Part shown: piece after piece, positions 17,114 to 26,998 of the stretch
Position numbering within the stretch: position 1 is the first letter of the stretch
How the letters are laid out: each line of letters begins with the position of its first letter
Assembly: GCF_001651865.1 (NCBI RefSeq)
Contig: NZ_LPUX01000055.1
Coordinates: forward strand, 248,001 to 312,000
Direction: 5' to 3'
DNA length: 64,000 bases
Source of the DNA: Sinorhizobium glycinis
GTDB taxonomy: Bacteria > Pseudomonadota > Alphaproteobacteria > Rhizobiales > Rhizobiaceae
Made by a program: the position numbers and the translations under genes
Notes under the pieces: model-generated
Database searches by the model: none
What the model saw: only the letters and a program-made list of their open reading frames with translations
What the model was told of the DNA's origin: nothing

Positions 17114-19180
17114 ATGAGCGCGGCATATCTGGAGAAGTTGAACGAACGCCAGCGCAGTGCGGTCGAACACGGTGTCGGAACGGGCGTCCATACCGGCGGT
17201 CCGCTTCTCGTCATCGCTGGCGCCGGCTCGGGCAAGACGAACACGCTTGCCCATCGCGTCGCGCATCTCATCGTCAATGGCGCCGATCCCCGCCGTATCC
17301 TATTGATGACCTTCTCACGACGGGCGGCCGCCGAGATGGGCCGAAGGGTCGAACGCATCTGCGCCCAGGTGCTCGGCGGTAAGGCAGGCACTCTTTCCGA
17401 CGCGCTTGCCTGGGCGGGCACATTTCATGGCATCGGTGCGCGGCTTCTGCGCGAACATGCGTCGGAAATCGGTGTCGATCCGGATTTCACCATTCACGAT
17501 CGGGAGGATAGCGCCGATCTCATCAACATCGTCCGACACGAGCTTGGCCTCTCGAAGACCGAAAGCCGCTTCCCGACCAAGGCAACCTGTCTTGCCATCT
17601 ATTCGCGTGCGGTCAATTCGGAACGGCCGCTGGATGAAGTCCTGCGCGACAATTTTCCCTGGTGTAGCGCCTGGGAAAAGCAGCTCAGGGAACTCTTCGG
17701 CGCCTACGTCGAGGCCAAGCAGGCGCAGAACGTCCTCGATTATGACGACCTGCTGCTCTACTGGGCGCAAATGATGGGCGATGGCGCTCTCGCCGAGGAG
17801 GTCGGCGGCCGCTACGATCATGTGCTGGTCGACGAATACCAGGATACCAATCGGCTGCAGGCTTCGATCCTTTTGGCATTGAAGCCGAATGGACGCGGCC
17901 TCACGGTCGTCGGCGACGATGCCCAGTCCATCTATTCGTTCCGCGCCGCGACGGTGCGCAACATTCTCGATTTTCCGGCGACATTCACGCCGGCAGCGGA
18001 GATCATCACGCTCGATCGGAACTATCGCTCGACACAGCCGATCCTCGCCGCCGCCAATGGCGTGATCGAACTCGCCCGCGAACGCTTCACCAAGAATCTC
18101 TGGACCGAACGGGAATCGGCCGAACGCCCGCGACTCGTGACCGTGCGCGATGAGGCTGATCAGGCCAATTACGTCGTCGAGCAGGTCTTGCAGAACCGCG
18201 AGTGCGGAATGCTGTTGAAGCAACAGGCCGTGCTTTTCCGCACCTCCCACCATAGCGGCCCGCTTGAAGTGGAACTGACGCGCCGCAACATTCCCTTCGT
18301 TAAGTTCGGCGGCCTCAAGTTCCTGGACAGCGCGCATGTGAAAGACGTGCTGGCGGCCCTGCGGTTTGCCCAAAACCCGCGCGACCGGGTGGCCGGATTC
18401 CGGCTCATGCAATTGCTCCCGGGGGTCGGTCCGCAGACGGCCGGTCGGGTGCTCGATGCGATCGCCGCCGAGCCGGAACCGTTGACCGCGCTTTCAGAGA
18501 TCCCCGCCCCGCCGCGCTCGGGCGATCACTGGACGTCCTTCGTCGACATGCTGCACATCTTGCGATCCGGCCGGTCCGGCTGGCCGTCCGAAATCAGCAC
18601 CGCACGCAGCTGGTATGAGCCGCATCTCGAGCGGATCCATGAAGATGCCGAGATGCGCAAGGCCGACCTCTTGCAGCTCGAGCAGATCGCCACCGGCTAT
18701 CCGTCGCGCGAGCGCTTCCTGACCGAGCTCACGCTCGACCCGCCGGACGCCACCAGCGATCAGGCCGGCGCGCCGCTGCTCGACGAGGATTATCTCATCC
18801 TTTCAACCATCCACTCGGCCAAGGGGCAGGAATGGAAATCCGTCTTCGTTCTCAACTGCGTCGACGGCTGCATTCCCTCAGACCTTGGGGTTGGCAGCAC
18901 GGCGGAGGTCGAGGAGGAGCGGCGCCTCCTTTATGTCGCCATGACGCGTGCCAAAGACAGCCTGAACCTCATCACGCCGCAGCGCTTTTTCACGCACGGG
19001 CAAAATGCCCAGGGCGACCGGCACGTCTATGCTTCGCGCAGCCGTTTCATTCCCGCAACGCTCCTGCAATTCTTCGAGTGCTCGGCCTGGCCTGTTGCCG
19101 CGCCGGCGGCAGCCGACCGGCGTGATGCGCAGCAGTTGCGCGTCGATGTCCGCGCCCGAATGCGCGGCATGTGGCGCTAA
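17114..19180 (+). CDS. UvrD/Rep-family superfamily 1 ATP-dependent helicase
   Basis: The 688-residue helicase shows every SF1A motif in order. These are Q-motif region LNERQRSAV, Walker A GAGSGKTN (about 36), motif II DEYQDTN, motif III GDDAQSIYSFRAA, motif IV LDRNYRSTQ, motif V TIHSAKGQEW and motif VI YVAMTRAKD. It unwinds duplex DNA 3' to 5' with ATP. The length is at the short end of UvrD/PcrA (about 720), and the C-terminal interaction tail is absent. The start at MSAAYLEKLN places the Q motif normally; the upstream extension of 51 residues has poor composition. A HARP-like gene precedes it. It is probably an accessory helicase, additional to the housekeeping UvrD. Confidence 0.88.
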   Translation: MSAAYLEKLNERQRSAVEHGVGTGVHTGGPLLVIAGAGSGKTNTLAHRVAHLIVNGADPRRILLMTFSRRAAAEMGRRVERICAQVLGGKAGTLSDALAWAGTFHGIGARLLREHASEIGVDPDFTIHDREDSADLINIVRHELGLSKTESRFPTKATCLAIYSRAVNSERPLDEVLRDNFPWCSAWEKQLRELFGAYVEAKQAQNVLDYDDLLLYWAQMMGDGALAEEVGGRYDHVLVDEYQDTNRLQASILLALKPNGRGLTVVGDDAQSIYSFRAATVRNILDFPATFTPAAEIITLDRNYRSTQPILAAANGVIELARERFTKNLWTERESAERPRLVTVRDEADQANYVVEQVLQNRECGMLLKQQAVLFRTSHHSGPLEVELTRRNIPFVKFGGLKFLDSAHVKDVLAALRFAQNPRDRVAGFRLMQLLPGVGPQTAGRVLDAIAAEPEPLTALSEIPAPPRSGDHWTSFVDMLHILRSGRSGWPSEISTARSWYEPHLERIHEDAEMRKADLLQLEQIATGYPSRERFLTELTLDPPDATSDQAGAPLLDEDYLILSTIHSAKGQEWKSVFVLNCVDGCIPSDLGVGSTAEVEEERRLLYVAMTRAKDSLNLITPQRFFTHGQNAQGDRHVYASRSRFIPATLLQFFECSAWPVAAPAAADRRDAQQLRVDVRARMRGMWR

Positions 19181-19186
19181 ATTAAA

Positions 19187-19855
19187 TTAACGTCGGTGGA
19201 GCGAAATCCAGCCGTCGCTGCCGATCCGGGCCTCAACATCCACATAATGCTCCAAAGTCAGGTGCGGCGTTCCGTTTGCCGCCGCATGAGCGCCAGTGAT
19301 CACGGCGACCTCGGCACCGGCCGAGCTGCCCGCGAGGATACCGGCGGGAGCGTCTTCGAAAACGAGGCAATCGTCGGCGCGGACGCCGAGCTTCTCGGCG
19401 GCAAGAAGGTAGCCCTGCGGATCAGGCTTGCCCGCGGTGACGTCCTCGCCGGTCACCATGAGGCGCGGCATGGGGATGCCGGCCGCCGCGAGACGGCGCA
19501 CCGCGAGTTCCAGCGGCGCCGACGTGACGATCGCCCAGCGCTCCGGCGGCAGTGTGTCTAGGAAGGCGGCCGCCCCCGGCAATTCGACGATGCCTTCCAC
19601 GTCGGCGATTTCCGCCGCCGCCAGCGCGTGCGCCTCGAGGTCCGGATCGACAGCGAGCCCGAGCTTGCGGATCGTGTCGGACGCGCGCACGCCATGCACC
19701 GATTTCATCAGCGCATGGGGGTCGAGCCCGTTGCGGACCGCCCATGCGCCCCAGACACGCTCGACGACGGCCATGGAATTGAGCAGCGTGCCGTCCATAT
19801 CGAACAGCAGGGCAGCGAACTTCTTCGGGAATATCGCGGTCGCCAGGGTATCCAA
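19187..19855 (-). CDS. HAD-IA phosphatase, glycerol/sugar-phosphatase-like
   Basis: The 222-residue cytosolic HAD hydrolase has motif I FDMDGTLLNS (nucleophile Asp19), motif II VTSAPLELA, motif III Lys in TAGKPDPQGY and motif IV VFEDAPAGI. The helical cap between motifs I and II marks subfamily IA. Its sequence style resembles GPP/DOG phosphatases, which act on glycerol-3-phosphate or 2-deoxyglucose-6-phosphate; the true substrate cannot be read from sequence. The TTG start has AAGGAG five bases upstream. It converges on the helicase gene with only 6 bp between stop codons. Confidence 0.85.
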   Translation of the reverse strand: MDTLATAIFPKKFAALLFDMDGTLLNSMAVVERVWGAWAVRNGLDPHALMKSVHGVRASDTIRKLGLAVDPDLEAHALAAAEIADVEGIVELPGAAAFLDTLPPERWAIVTSAPLELAVRRLAAAGIPMPRLMVTGEDVTAGKPDPQGYLLAAEKLGVRADDCLVFEDAPAGILAGSSAGAEVAVITGAHAAANGTPHLTLEHYVDVEARIGSDGWISLHRR

Positions 19856-20032
19856 GCGGGCTCCTTAGAATGAGGTCTCGCGCCCAAGCATGTCGCCCAA
19901 AAGTGTGCAGCGGCGTTGGGACAACAGCATGCGCCAAAACAAAGATCTGAAGCGCGACGCGTGACGCGCTTCAGCGGATTGCACAACTATCGCCGGAAGG
20001 ACCGGCGCACAACCGTCTTTTCTACAGGACGC

Positions 20033-20692
20033 TCAGCGACGCCCGCCCGCAACGAGAAAATCGAGTGGCCCGCCTGGCACGTCGTCGTCAAAGACGGCGC
20101 AGGAAAGCACCCCGCCGAAGACCGCGCCGGAGTCGACATTGGTCCTGTTGCCGACGGTCCGCGGATTGCTGCGGCTTGGCGTATGCCCATGGCAGACATG
20201 CTTGCCCCAGTAATAGCCGGAATAGTTCGGCTCGATACGCATCCAGAGCAGGATGTCGTCGCCTTGCTCCTCGAGCGGAATCGTCTCCTCCACGCCGGCA
20301 TGCACGAAAATGCGGTAGGGTTCGACGATGATCGACGGAAGCTCGGCCATCCAGACCAGGTGGCTCAGGGGGATGGCGCCACCATAGGATTCCAGGGTTT
20401 CGTCGCCACCGTTCATGAGCCACGAGCTCATTTCGGCCAGGCCCTTGCGGGCAGAGAGCAGCATGTCCTCATGGTTGCCCTTGAGAGTGATCCATTGCCA
20501 GCCGGGTTTGGCGGGACCTGCCATGATCCGTTCGACGACGCCTCGGCTCTCCGGTCCGCGGTCGACGAGGTCGCCGAGGAAGATGACCCTGCCCCCGGGC
20601 GCGGCAGATTCGATTGCCGCCAACAGGGCGTCGAGCTCTGCGAGACAGCCGTGAATGTCGCCGACGGCAAACGTGAGACGTCGGCCATTCAT
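20033..20692 (-). CDS. Calcineurin-like metallophosphatase (Ser/Thr phosphatase or Ap4A-hydrolase type)
   Basis: The 219-residue metallophosphoesterase carries the dinuclear-metal motifs GDIHGC (11-16), GDLVDRGP (40-47), GNHED (72-76) and the later His motifs (FVHAGV, CHGHTPS). This set occurs in lambda-PPase/PrpE-like protein phosphatases and in symmetrical Ap4A hydrolases. The ATG overlaps the stop codon of a 36-residue ORF upstream (ATGA), implying coupled translation. The substrate is undetermined. Confidence 0.85.
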   Translation of the reverse strand: MNGRRLTFAVGDIHGCLAELDALLAAIESAAPGGRVIFLGDLVDRGPESRGVVERIMAGPAKPGWQWITLKGNHEDMLLSARKGLAEMSSWLMNGGDETLESYGGAIPLSHLVWMAELPSIIVEPYRIFVHAGVEETIPLEEQGDDILLWMRIEPNYSGYYWGKHVCHGHTPSRSNPRTVGNRTNVDSGAVFGGVLSCAVFDDDVPGGPLDFLVAGGRR

Positions 20693-20799
20693 GAAGCGGT
20701 GCTTCCGTAGGCGTCCAAGACGGCTTTCTCCATGGATGCGGACGAGAATCGATCTTCACTCGCCTCGAGCCGAGCGATGAATCGCTGCAGCGAACACAT
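20689..20799 (-). CDS. Short upstream ORF coupled to metallophosphatase
   Basis: An ATG preceded by GAGGTGAACC opens a 36-residue frame (starts MCSLQRFIARLEASEDRFSS, ends LDAYGSTAS). Its TGA overlaps the ATG of the metallophosphatase gene. The good ribosome site, ordinary composition and 4-bp overlap support real translation. It may be a leader controlling phosphatase translation or a small partner protein. No family is recognised. Confidence 0.55.
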   Translation of the reverse strand: MCSLQRFIARLEASEDRFSSASMEKAVLDAYGSTAS

Positions 20800-20911
20800 G
20801 GTTCACCTCACAGCACTACCGCATTCTATTTTCAACCGAAATCGCTTTCAGCGCGAAAAGGCAGCATTGCAACATGTTGGTTAATCTGGTCGGCAAGAAC
20901 GGCAGCGCAGA

Positions 20912-21316
<405 letters not shown>

Positions 21317-21432
21317 CTATTTCCTGCATGGAGTCTACCAGATTTGCCGGATTGCTGACAGTTCGATACTGGCCTTGGCGTTGCCGCTGCTCATCAGCCG
21401 GTGGAGCCCGGCAGGTGACCCCGCCAGCGGGC

Positions 21433-23157
21433 TCAGAGAACGCCGCCCGACTCGGCTCGCAGCCTGCCCTCGGCCGCATGGTAACCCGGCGTCTCCTTCT
21501 TCCGATCCAGCGGCCGTGTGCAGGTGGCGAATGCGTCGAGGGAGCGGTTATAGACCCCCGTTTGCACGTCCATCATGCCGAGCACCGTATGGAAGAGGTT
21601 ATCGTGCGACTTCGGGATCCCGGCGCCTTTGGAGAGACAGGCGGTGTCTACGCCCATCGATGACTGGTAAGGTTTCGAAAACCAGGCGATGAAGGGGACC
21701 TGCGTCTGCTCCTTGGGTGCGATCGCATAGGGCGCGCCGTGCAGGTAGATCCCGTTTTCGCCGAGCGATTCCCCGTGATCCGACATGTAGATCATCGCCC
21801 CGGCAATGCTGTCCTGGTGCTTTTCGAGCAGTCGGGCGACGCTTGCGAGAATATGGTCGGTGTAGAGGATCGTATTGTCATAGGCGTTGACGATTTCGTC
21901 CGTCGTGCAACTCGTCAGTTCCGGCGTGCGGCAGTCCGGCGTGAATCGGCGGAACGCTTCGGGATATCGAAGATAATAGGACGGGCCGTGGCTGCCGAGC
22001 TGATGCAGCACGATGACGCTGTCCTTGGTGGTCGCGCCGAGCTTTTTGTCCAGTTCGTCGAGGAAGATCTCGTCGAGACATTCGCCATTGTTGCACAGCT
22101 GGCTGTTCCTGTTATGCGTCATGCTGGCGAAGCTGATGAGGTCGGCGACGCCCTTGCTGCCCGTGTTGTTGTCCCACCAGGTGACGGAAATGCCCGCATG
22201 CGTCAGCACGTTGACGAGATTCTCGCTGGAGCGCGCCTTCCAGTCGCTGTATTGCTTGCGCGGATAGACGGAGAACATGCAGGGCAACGAGACGGCCGTC
22301 GCCGTGCCGCAGCTCGTCGTGTCGCGGTAATTGACCACGCCAAGCGCCTTCAATTCCGGATTTGTCTCCCGGCGATAGCCATTCAGTGAAAAGTTCATCG
22401 CCCGCGCCGTCTCGCCCGCGACCACGACGACGACGACGGGCTTGCCGGCGGTGGCGATGCGCTGCCCCTCTTTCGCGTCGGTCCCGAGCGGCTGGACGAC
22501 CAGATTGCGCTCGCGATAGGTCGACAAACCGTAGCGCACCGCCGACGTGATCGGCCCGGCCGGATTGAACCGCACCATCAGGTCGCGATGCTCCCGTAGC
22601 GCATAGGCGATTCCGGCAAAGTTGCCGTAGACCAGCACGCCGCTGAGGACGAGCGCCGGAGCAATGAAGAGGAAATTGACGGCGGCCTTTGCGAAAAAGC
22701 GCCGATGCTTCACCTTGAGCCAGGCGATGAGAAGCGACGGAATGAGCGCGTAGAGCGCCAGATGAAGCGCAAGGCTGCCTATCAGCAGATGGCCTGCCTC
22801 GGGCCCCGTGGTGACGGCGGCATTGCCGATCATGCCCTTGTCGATTACGACGCCGAAAGTGTCGGTGAAGTATGAGGCCGCTGCCGATATGGCGATCAGC
22901 AGGACCAGCACCGGCTTCATGACATATTTCATCGACAGTGACGTCAGGATCGAAAAGGTGGTGAGACCGAGTGCGGCGCCGAGCGACAGCATGGCGATCC
23001 GGGCGTGATCGAAATAGACTGCCGCGTGGCTCCAGAAGGAATTGTTGGCGACGAAAAGCAGGTAAAGCGTGGCGATCGCGCTCAACGCGATGCTGCCGAT
23101 TTCCGGGCGGCGCATTCTGAAGACGGCCAAATACTTCCCTCCAATCATGGGAGCCAT
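21433..23157 (-). CDS. eptA: Lipid A phosphoethanolamine transferase, EptA family
   Basis: The 574-residue enzyme has five N-terminal transmembrane helices (about 15-170) and a periplasmic sulfatase-fold domain. The nucleophilic Thr motif SCGTATAVSLPCMFS (about residue 285), the metal-site segments LHQLGSHGPSYY and YMSDHGESLGENG, and conserved cysteines for disulfides are present. It transfers phosphoethanolamine from phosphatidylethanolamine to lipid A or core sugar, lowering surface charge and polymyxin binding. A two-component pair resembling PmrAB is divergent from it. The start at MAPMIGGKYL gives the usual family length; MIGGKYL (23148) is an alternative. A longer frame runs upstream but has poor composition. 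Confidence 0.88.
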   Translation of the reverse strand: MAPMIGGKYLAVFRMRRPEIGSIALSAIATLYLLFVANNSFWSHAAVYFDHARIAMLSLGAALGLTTFSILTSLSMKYVMKPVLVLLIAISAAASYFTDTFGVVIDKGMIGNAAVTTGPEAGHLLIGSLALHLALYALIPSLLIAWLKVKHRRFFAKAAVNFLFIAPALVLSGVLVYGNFAGIAYALREHRDLMVRFNPAGPITSAVRYGLSTYRERNLVVQPLGTDAKEGQRIATAGKPVVVVVVAGETARAMNFSLNGYRRETNPELKALGVVNYRDTTSCGTATAVSLPCMFSVYPRKQYSDWKARSSENLVNVLTHAGISVTWWDNNTGSKGVADLISFASMTHNRNSQLCNNGECLDEIFLDELDKKLGATTKDSVIVLHQLGSHGPSYYLRYPEAFRRFTPDCRTPELTSCTTDEIVNAYDNTILYTDHILASVARLLEKHQDSIAGAMIYMSDHGESLGENGIYLHGAPYAIAPKEQTQVPFIAWFSKPYQSSMGVDTACLSKGAGIPKSHDNLFHTVLGMMDVQTGVYNRSLDAFATCTRPLDRKKETPGYHAAEGRLRAESGGVL

Positions 23158-23481
23158 CGCTCTCAGTGGCTCCGTTGCGGCAAAGCTGGCATGGACACTT
23201 TTCAGGGACACAACCGGTTCGCCGGCGGTCTCGACGCTTCCGCCAGTACCGCGGGCAAGCTGTCGAAGTGCTGTCGGGAGGATGGTTGAAGTCCGCCGGG
23301 AAGTGCGCCGTGTCCGTGACATCGCAAGGCGGACCCGACGCGAAGGCACGTTTATTCGATTGCCAAGCGGAGGACATCCGCGACCCCGGGCGCACCCGGC
23401 ATTTGCGGCGTTGGCACCTTGCCGAAAACCTCCTATGGTCTGCGGCATCCGTCGTAAGAAGGCTTGAAATCAGGAAACCGC

Positions 23482-24156
23482 ATGCGCCTGCTGCTCGTCG
23501 AAGACAGTCCCCGCCTCATCGAGCTTGTGGGCGAGACCATGCGCGATGCGGGCTGGCGGCTCGACGCGGTCTCGAGTCTCAGCGAGGCTGAGGCGGCGAT
23601 CTCCGAGCGGGAGCACGATCTCGTCCTTCTCGATCTGGGCCTGCCGGATGGCGACGGCCTGGATCTTCTCAAATGGATAAGGCAGGAGCACGCCGGCTTG
23701 CCGGTCTTGGTGATCACTGCCCGCGGTTCCGTCGACGAGCGGGTCCAGGGCCTCGATGCCGGAGCTGACGACTATCTGGTCAAGCCTTTCCACCATCGCG
23801 AATTGCTTTCCCGATGCCGGGCGATGCTAAGGCGCAATCCGCACGCAATTCAGCCGGTGCTCGAGGCCGGTGCCTTGCGCTTCGATCCCGCCACCGCAGA
23901 GCTGACCTGTGGCGCGGCCGCGGTCGCCCTCCCCCCGCGAGAACGCTCTCTGATCGAGATGCTGATGCGCGAAGTCGGGCGCGTCGTTCCAAAGCGCCGG
24001 CTGGAGACCGCCCTCTCGGAATATGGGCAGGAGCTCAGTTCGAATGCGCTGGAGCTTGCCGTTTCGAGAGTCCGGAAGCGCCTGCAGCCGCTGGACACAG
24101 GCGTGCAGATCGAAACAGTGCGCGGCCTTGGTTATCTCCTGCGGACGACCGCATGA
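23482..24156 (+). CDS. OmpR/PmrA-type response regulator
   Basis: The 224-residue regulator has a receiver domain (1-115) with acidic pocket EDSP, phospho-acceptor Asp51 (LLDLGLPDGDGL), Thr in VITARG and Lys in DYLVKPF. A winged-helix DNA-binding domain follows (about 125-220; NALELAVSRVRKRL). AGGAAACCGC precedes the ATG. The kinase gene overlaps the stop codon. Divergence from eptA and PmrA-like layout suggest that it controls eptA in response to cationic peptides or metals. Confidence 0.87.
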   Translation: MRLLLVEDSPRLIELVGETMRDAGWRLDAVSSLSEAEAAISEREHDLVLLDLGLPDGDGLDLLKWIRQEHAGLPVLVITARGSVDERVQGLDAGADDYLVKPFHHRELLSRCRAMLRRNPHAIQPVLEAGALRFDPATAELTCGAAAVALPPRERSLIEMLMREVGRVVPKRRLETALSEYGQELSSNALELAVSRVRKRLQPLDTGVQIETVRGLGYLLRTTA

Positions 24157-25505
24157 GGAAACGCAATCCGTCGCTGATCGGCATCGTTGCCCGGCGCATC
24201 GTCGCCTTCTCGCTGCTCGCGATGATCCTGCAGGTCGGTGTGGTTTTCGCCGATTACTGGTTTGATGACGACAAGCTCAGCGTCTTGATGCTGCAGCAGG
24301 AAACGGAGATCCTGTCGCGGGCGATCGCGACCGATGGGGGACTGCCGACATTCAAACCGGATCGCGAACTCCGGGAACGCTATCTGGAACTGGATGGCCG
24401 CGGGGGGGCGATCTATGTCCGGGTGCGCACCGCATCGGGCTCGGTGCTCTTTTCCAACTGCACGACCGAATGCGCGGAGCATTTCCTTCCGTTGAGCGTC
24501 AATGCACCGAACTTCTGGAAGCGGCTGATCGAACCGGGCAAGCCCTTCAGTGTGGCGGGCGGCCAGTCCTTTGAACGTGATGGTCACTCGGTGGCCGTGG
24601 AACTCGCGGTCCTGAAGGATCCAAACGGTTTCGTGTACGGTGCCCTGCTCCATGAGATGTTCGACTCGATGATCGTCCCGATGACGCTGCTTCTCTGCCT
24701 CGTCATCTGCGCGACGATCTGGTCGATTCGAAGCGCCCTCAGGCCGGTGGCGATGGCGGTCAAGGCTGCGGATGGGATCGACCCGCGCGACAGCGGCGCC
24801 CGCCTGCCGATAACGCGCATGCCGCAGGAGATCGAGCGCCTCGTCAGCGCCGTCAATCGCCTGCTTGCCCGCGTCGCCGATCTCGTTCAATCGCAGAAGG
24901 TCTTTTCTTCATCGATCGCCCATGAGATACGCACGCCCGTTTCGATCGCCAAGATGGAACTGAGCCGCATCGACGATCCGCGGGCCCGCAATGCCGAGCG
25001 GGACCTCGACGCTCTGACGCACATTCTAGAGCAACTGACCTCGCTGGCGCGGGCGGACGCTGTAGATCCCTCCGCCTACCAGCGGGCAAGCCTCTCCGAG
25101 ATCGGCGCGGAGGTGGCGCAAGCCACGGCGCCGTTCGTCTTCGACCAAGAAAAATCGATCGAATTCATCGACCATGGGACAATGCCCGTGACGGTGATCC
25201 CGGCGCTCGTCGAGAACATGCTGAGGAACCTGATCGAAAATGCGGTGAAGCACAATCCGCCCGGAACTCGGATTGTCTTGACCTGCGGACCCGGCCCGCA
25301 GGTCTCAGTCGAGGATGACGGCAAGGGGCTGGTCGATCTGCCGGAACTCAATGCGGATCTTGGTTATGTCAAGCGCTCCGGTCAGCTCGGTCTGGGCCTG
25401 AAGATCGTTCATCGCATCGCGGAGCTTCACAAGGCGAAAGTCTCCTTCGACACCGCTCCGAACCGGGGCACCAGGATCACAATCGATTTTGCCTCTGCGG
25501 CCTGA
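24153..25505 (+). CDS. Sensor histidine kinase, PmrB/QseC-like
   Basis: The 450-residue inner-membrane kinase has two transmembrane helices (about 14-35 and 170-190) around a periplasmic domain of about 135 residues with two cysteines (SNCTTECAEH). A HAMP linker follows. The H box is SSIAHEIRTPVSIAK (His257) and the ATPase boxes are NLIENAVKHN, DDGKGL and LGLGLKIVHRIAE. It begins with ATGA overlap on the regulator gene. The Cys pair could form a sensing disulfide. It probably phosphorylates the adjacent regulator. Confidence 0.87.
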   Translation: MRKRNPSLIGIVARRIVAFSLLAMILQVGVVFADYWFDDDKLSVLMLQQETEILSRAIATDGGLPTFKPDRELRERYLELDGRGGAIYVRVRTASGSVLFSNCTTECAEHFLPLSVNAPNFWKRLIEPGKPFSVAGGQSFERDGHSVAVELAVLKDPNGFVYGALLHEMFDSMIVPMTLLLCLVICATIWSIRSALRPVAMAVKAADGIDPRDSGARLPITRMPQEIERLVSAVNRLLARVADLVQSQKVFSSSIAHEIRTPVSIAKMELSRIDDPRARNAERDLDALTHILEQLTSLARADAVDPSAYQRASLSEIGAEVAQATAPFVFDQEKSIEFIDHGTMPVTVIPALVENMLRNLIENAVKHNPPGTRIVLTCGPGPQVSVEDDGKGLVDLPELNADLGYVKRSGQLGLGLKIVHRIAELHKAKVSFDTAPNRGTRITIDFASAA

Positions 25506-25665
25506 AATGGGCGCTGCGCTCGGAACGCGCATTTGTTGGGCATAGTGCATATTTTTTAATCCGGCCCGATTTCTTGGATACAGATTGCGTGCCCAATCTG
25601 CAGTCACATGCTATTGCGCTGTGCGCTTCATCCTCTTCCACCCTCCGCATAGCTCACGAACATCC

Positions 25666-26838
25666 ATGTCCAAGGCCGCAGCCCTCCTTCGACGTTTCAT
25701 GCCTTCGCTTGTACCGGTCAGCGGCTGGGAGCGCTTGCGCGCCTCCTGCGGTGCGCTCATCGGGGTTCTGTCGACAGGATTCATCAGCACGGTTGCCGTA
25801 GGCACCGACGCCAGCCTGCCGCTGCTCATCGCGCCGATGGGAGCCTCGGCGGTGCTGCTTTTTGCCGCGCCGTCGAGCCCGCTCGCCCAGCCCTGGTCGA
25901 TCGTGGGCGGCAATGTCGTTTCCGCGACGGTCGGCGTCACCTGCGCCTTGCTCATTCCCAACCCGGTAGTGGCGGCCGCGATCGCCGTCGCCTTGGCGAT
26001 CGGCGCGATGCTGCTTCTTGGCTGCCTGCACCCGCCGAGCGGCGCCGTCGCCCTGACCGCGGTTCTCGGCGGTCCGGTGATCCGTGAGGCCGGCTACGCT
26101 TTCGTCCTTTCCCCAGTCGCCATCAATTCGCTGGTCATCCTGACGGCGGCGCTCATCTTCAATAATCTCACCGGCCGCCGCTATCCGCATCTTACGCCTG
26201 CCCCGAACTCCCACCGAACCGAGGACCCCCTGCCGAGCCAGCGCCTCGGTGTCGTCCCGGACGATCTCCAGGCGGTGCTGGCGCAATATGGCGAGGTCGT
26301 CGACATCAGTCCCGAGGAACTCGACAGCTTCATCCATCAGGCGCAGATACGCGCCTTCACCCGAAGGTCGGGCGAAATCACCTGTGGCGAGATCATGTCG
26401 CGCGACGTGCTGACCGTTGCGCCGGACACTCCGCTGCGCAAGGCTTGGCGGATGCTCCTCGCCCATCGGATCCAGGCGTTGCCGGTCGTGACCGAAGAGG
26501 ACGGCATGGTCGGCCTTTTAACCCAGACCGACTTCATGAAGCACACGACGCTGACGGCGGATGGCCGGCTGCAGATCGGCCTTCGCGAGCGGATCGGCAA
26601 TATCATCGGCCTGCCGGCGAAATCGCCGCGGCTGGTCTCCGAAATCATGACGACCCGCGTCCAATCGGCCCTGCCGGAGACGATGATCGCCAAACTGGTG
26701 CCGCCGATGGCGGACATGGGCCTGCACCATATGCCGATCGTGGACGCTGATAACCGGATCGTCGGCGTCGTCACCCAGTCGGACCTCATTGCGGCGCTGT
26801 TTCAGGGGCGGCTCGATGCCGTCCAGCAAGTCGCCTGA
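25666..26838 (+). CDS. HPP-family membrane protein with tandem CBS domains
   Basis: The 390-residue protein has an HPP transmembrane domain (about 25-175; the family tripeptide appears in CLHPPSGAVAL) of four to five helices. Two CBS domains follow (about 240-300 and 325-385; ITCGEIMSRDVLTV and VSEIMTTRVQSALPETM). HPP domains have been linked to nitrite transport in chloroplasts and cyanobacteria, with CBS modules sensing nucleotides, but bacterial roles vary. Start at MSKAAALL is chosen by homology of the N-terminus; no clear ribosome site precedes it. It is monocistronic. Confidence 0.85.
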   Translation: MSKAAALLRRFMPSLVPVSGWERLRASCGALIGVLSTGFISTVAVGTDASLPLLIAPMGASAVLLFAAPSSPLAQPWSIVGGNVVSATVGVTCALLIPNPVVAAAIAVALAIGAMLLLGCLHPPSGAVALTAVLGGPVIREAGYAFVLSPVAINSLVILTAALIFNNLTGRRYPHLTPAPNSHRTEDPLPSQRLGVVPDDLQAVLAQYGEVVDISPEELDSFIHQAQIRAFTRRSGEITCGEIMSRDVLTVAPDTPLRKAWRMLLAHRIQALPVVTEEDGMVGLLTQTDFMKHTTLTADGRLQIGLRERIGNIIGLPAKSPRLVSEIMTTRVQSALPETMIAKLVPPMADMGLHHMPIVDADNRIVGVVTQSDLIAALFQGRLDAVQQVA

Positions 26839-26948
26839 AAGAGCTTTTCTGGTTTAGCCCCTCACTTCGATTTGGCCGCGGCTGCGGGGAGGCGTGGCAC
26901 GCCTCTGAACTTTGCCCGTCCGGCGTCCACTGTCGCACGAGGAGAGTT

Positions 26949-26981
26949 TCATTCGTTCGATTGACTTAATCGAACGGATGA
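26949..26981. promoter_or_regulatory. Operator-like inverted repeat upstream of cecR
   Basis: TCATTCGTTCGATT and AATCGAACGGATGA form 14-bp arms (one mismatch) with a 5-base spacer. A possible -35 (TTGACT, 26961) and -10 (TTAATT, 26983) overlap the repeat. The position 18 bases before the TetR-family gene is ideal for autorepression of the operon. Confidence 0.75.
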
Positions 26982-26998
26982 GTTAATTTAAGCAGATC

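Noticed and set aside
26889..26905. Hairpin GAGGCG/CGCCTC after the HPP-CBS gene as a terminator
   Set aside because: The stem is only 6 bp and no T-run follows, so termination is not supported.
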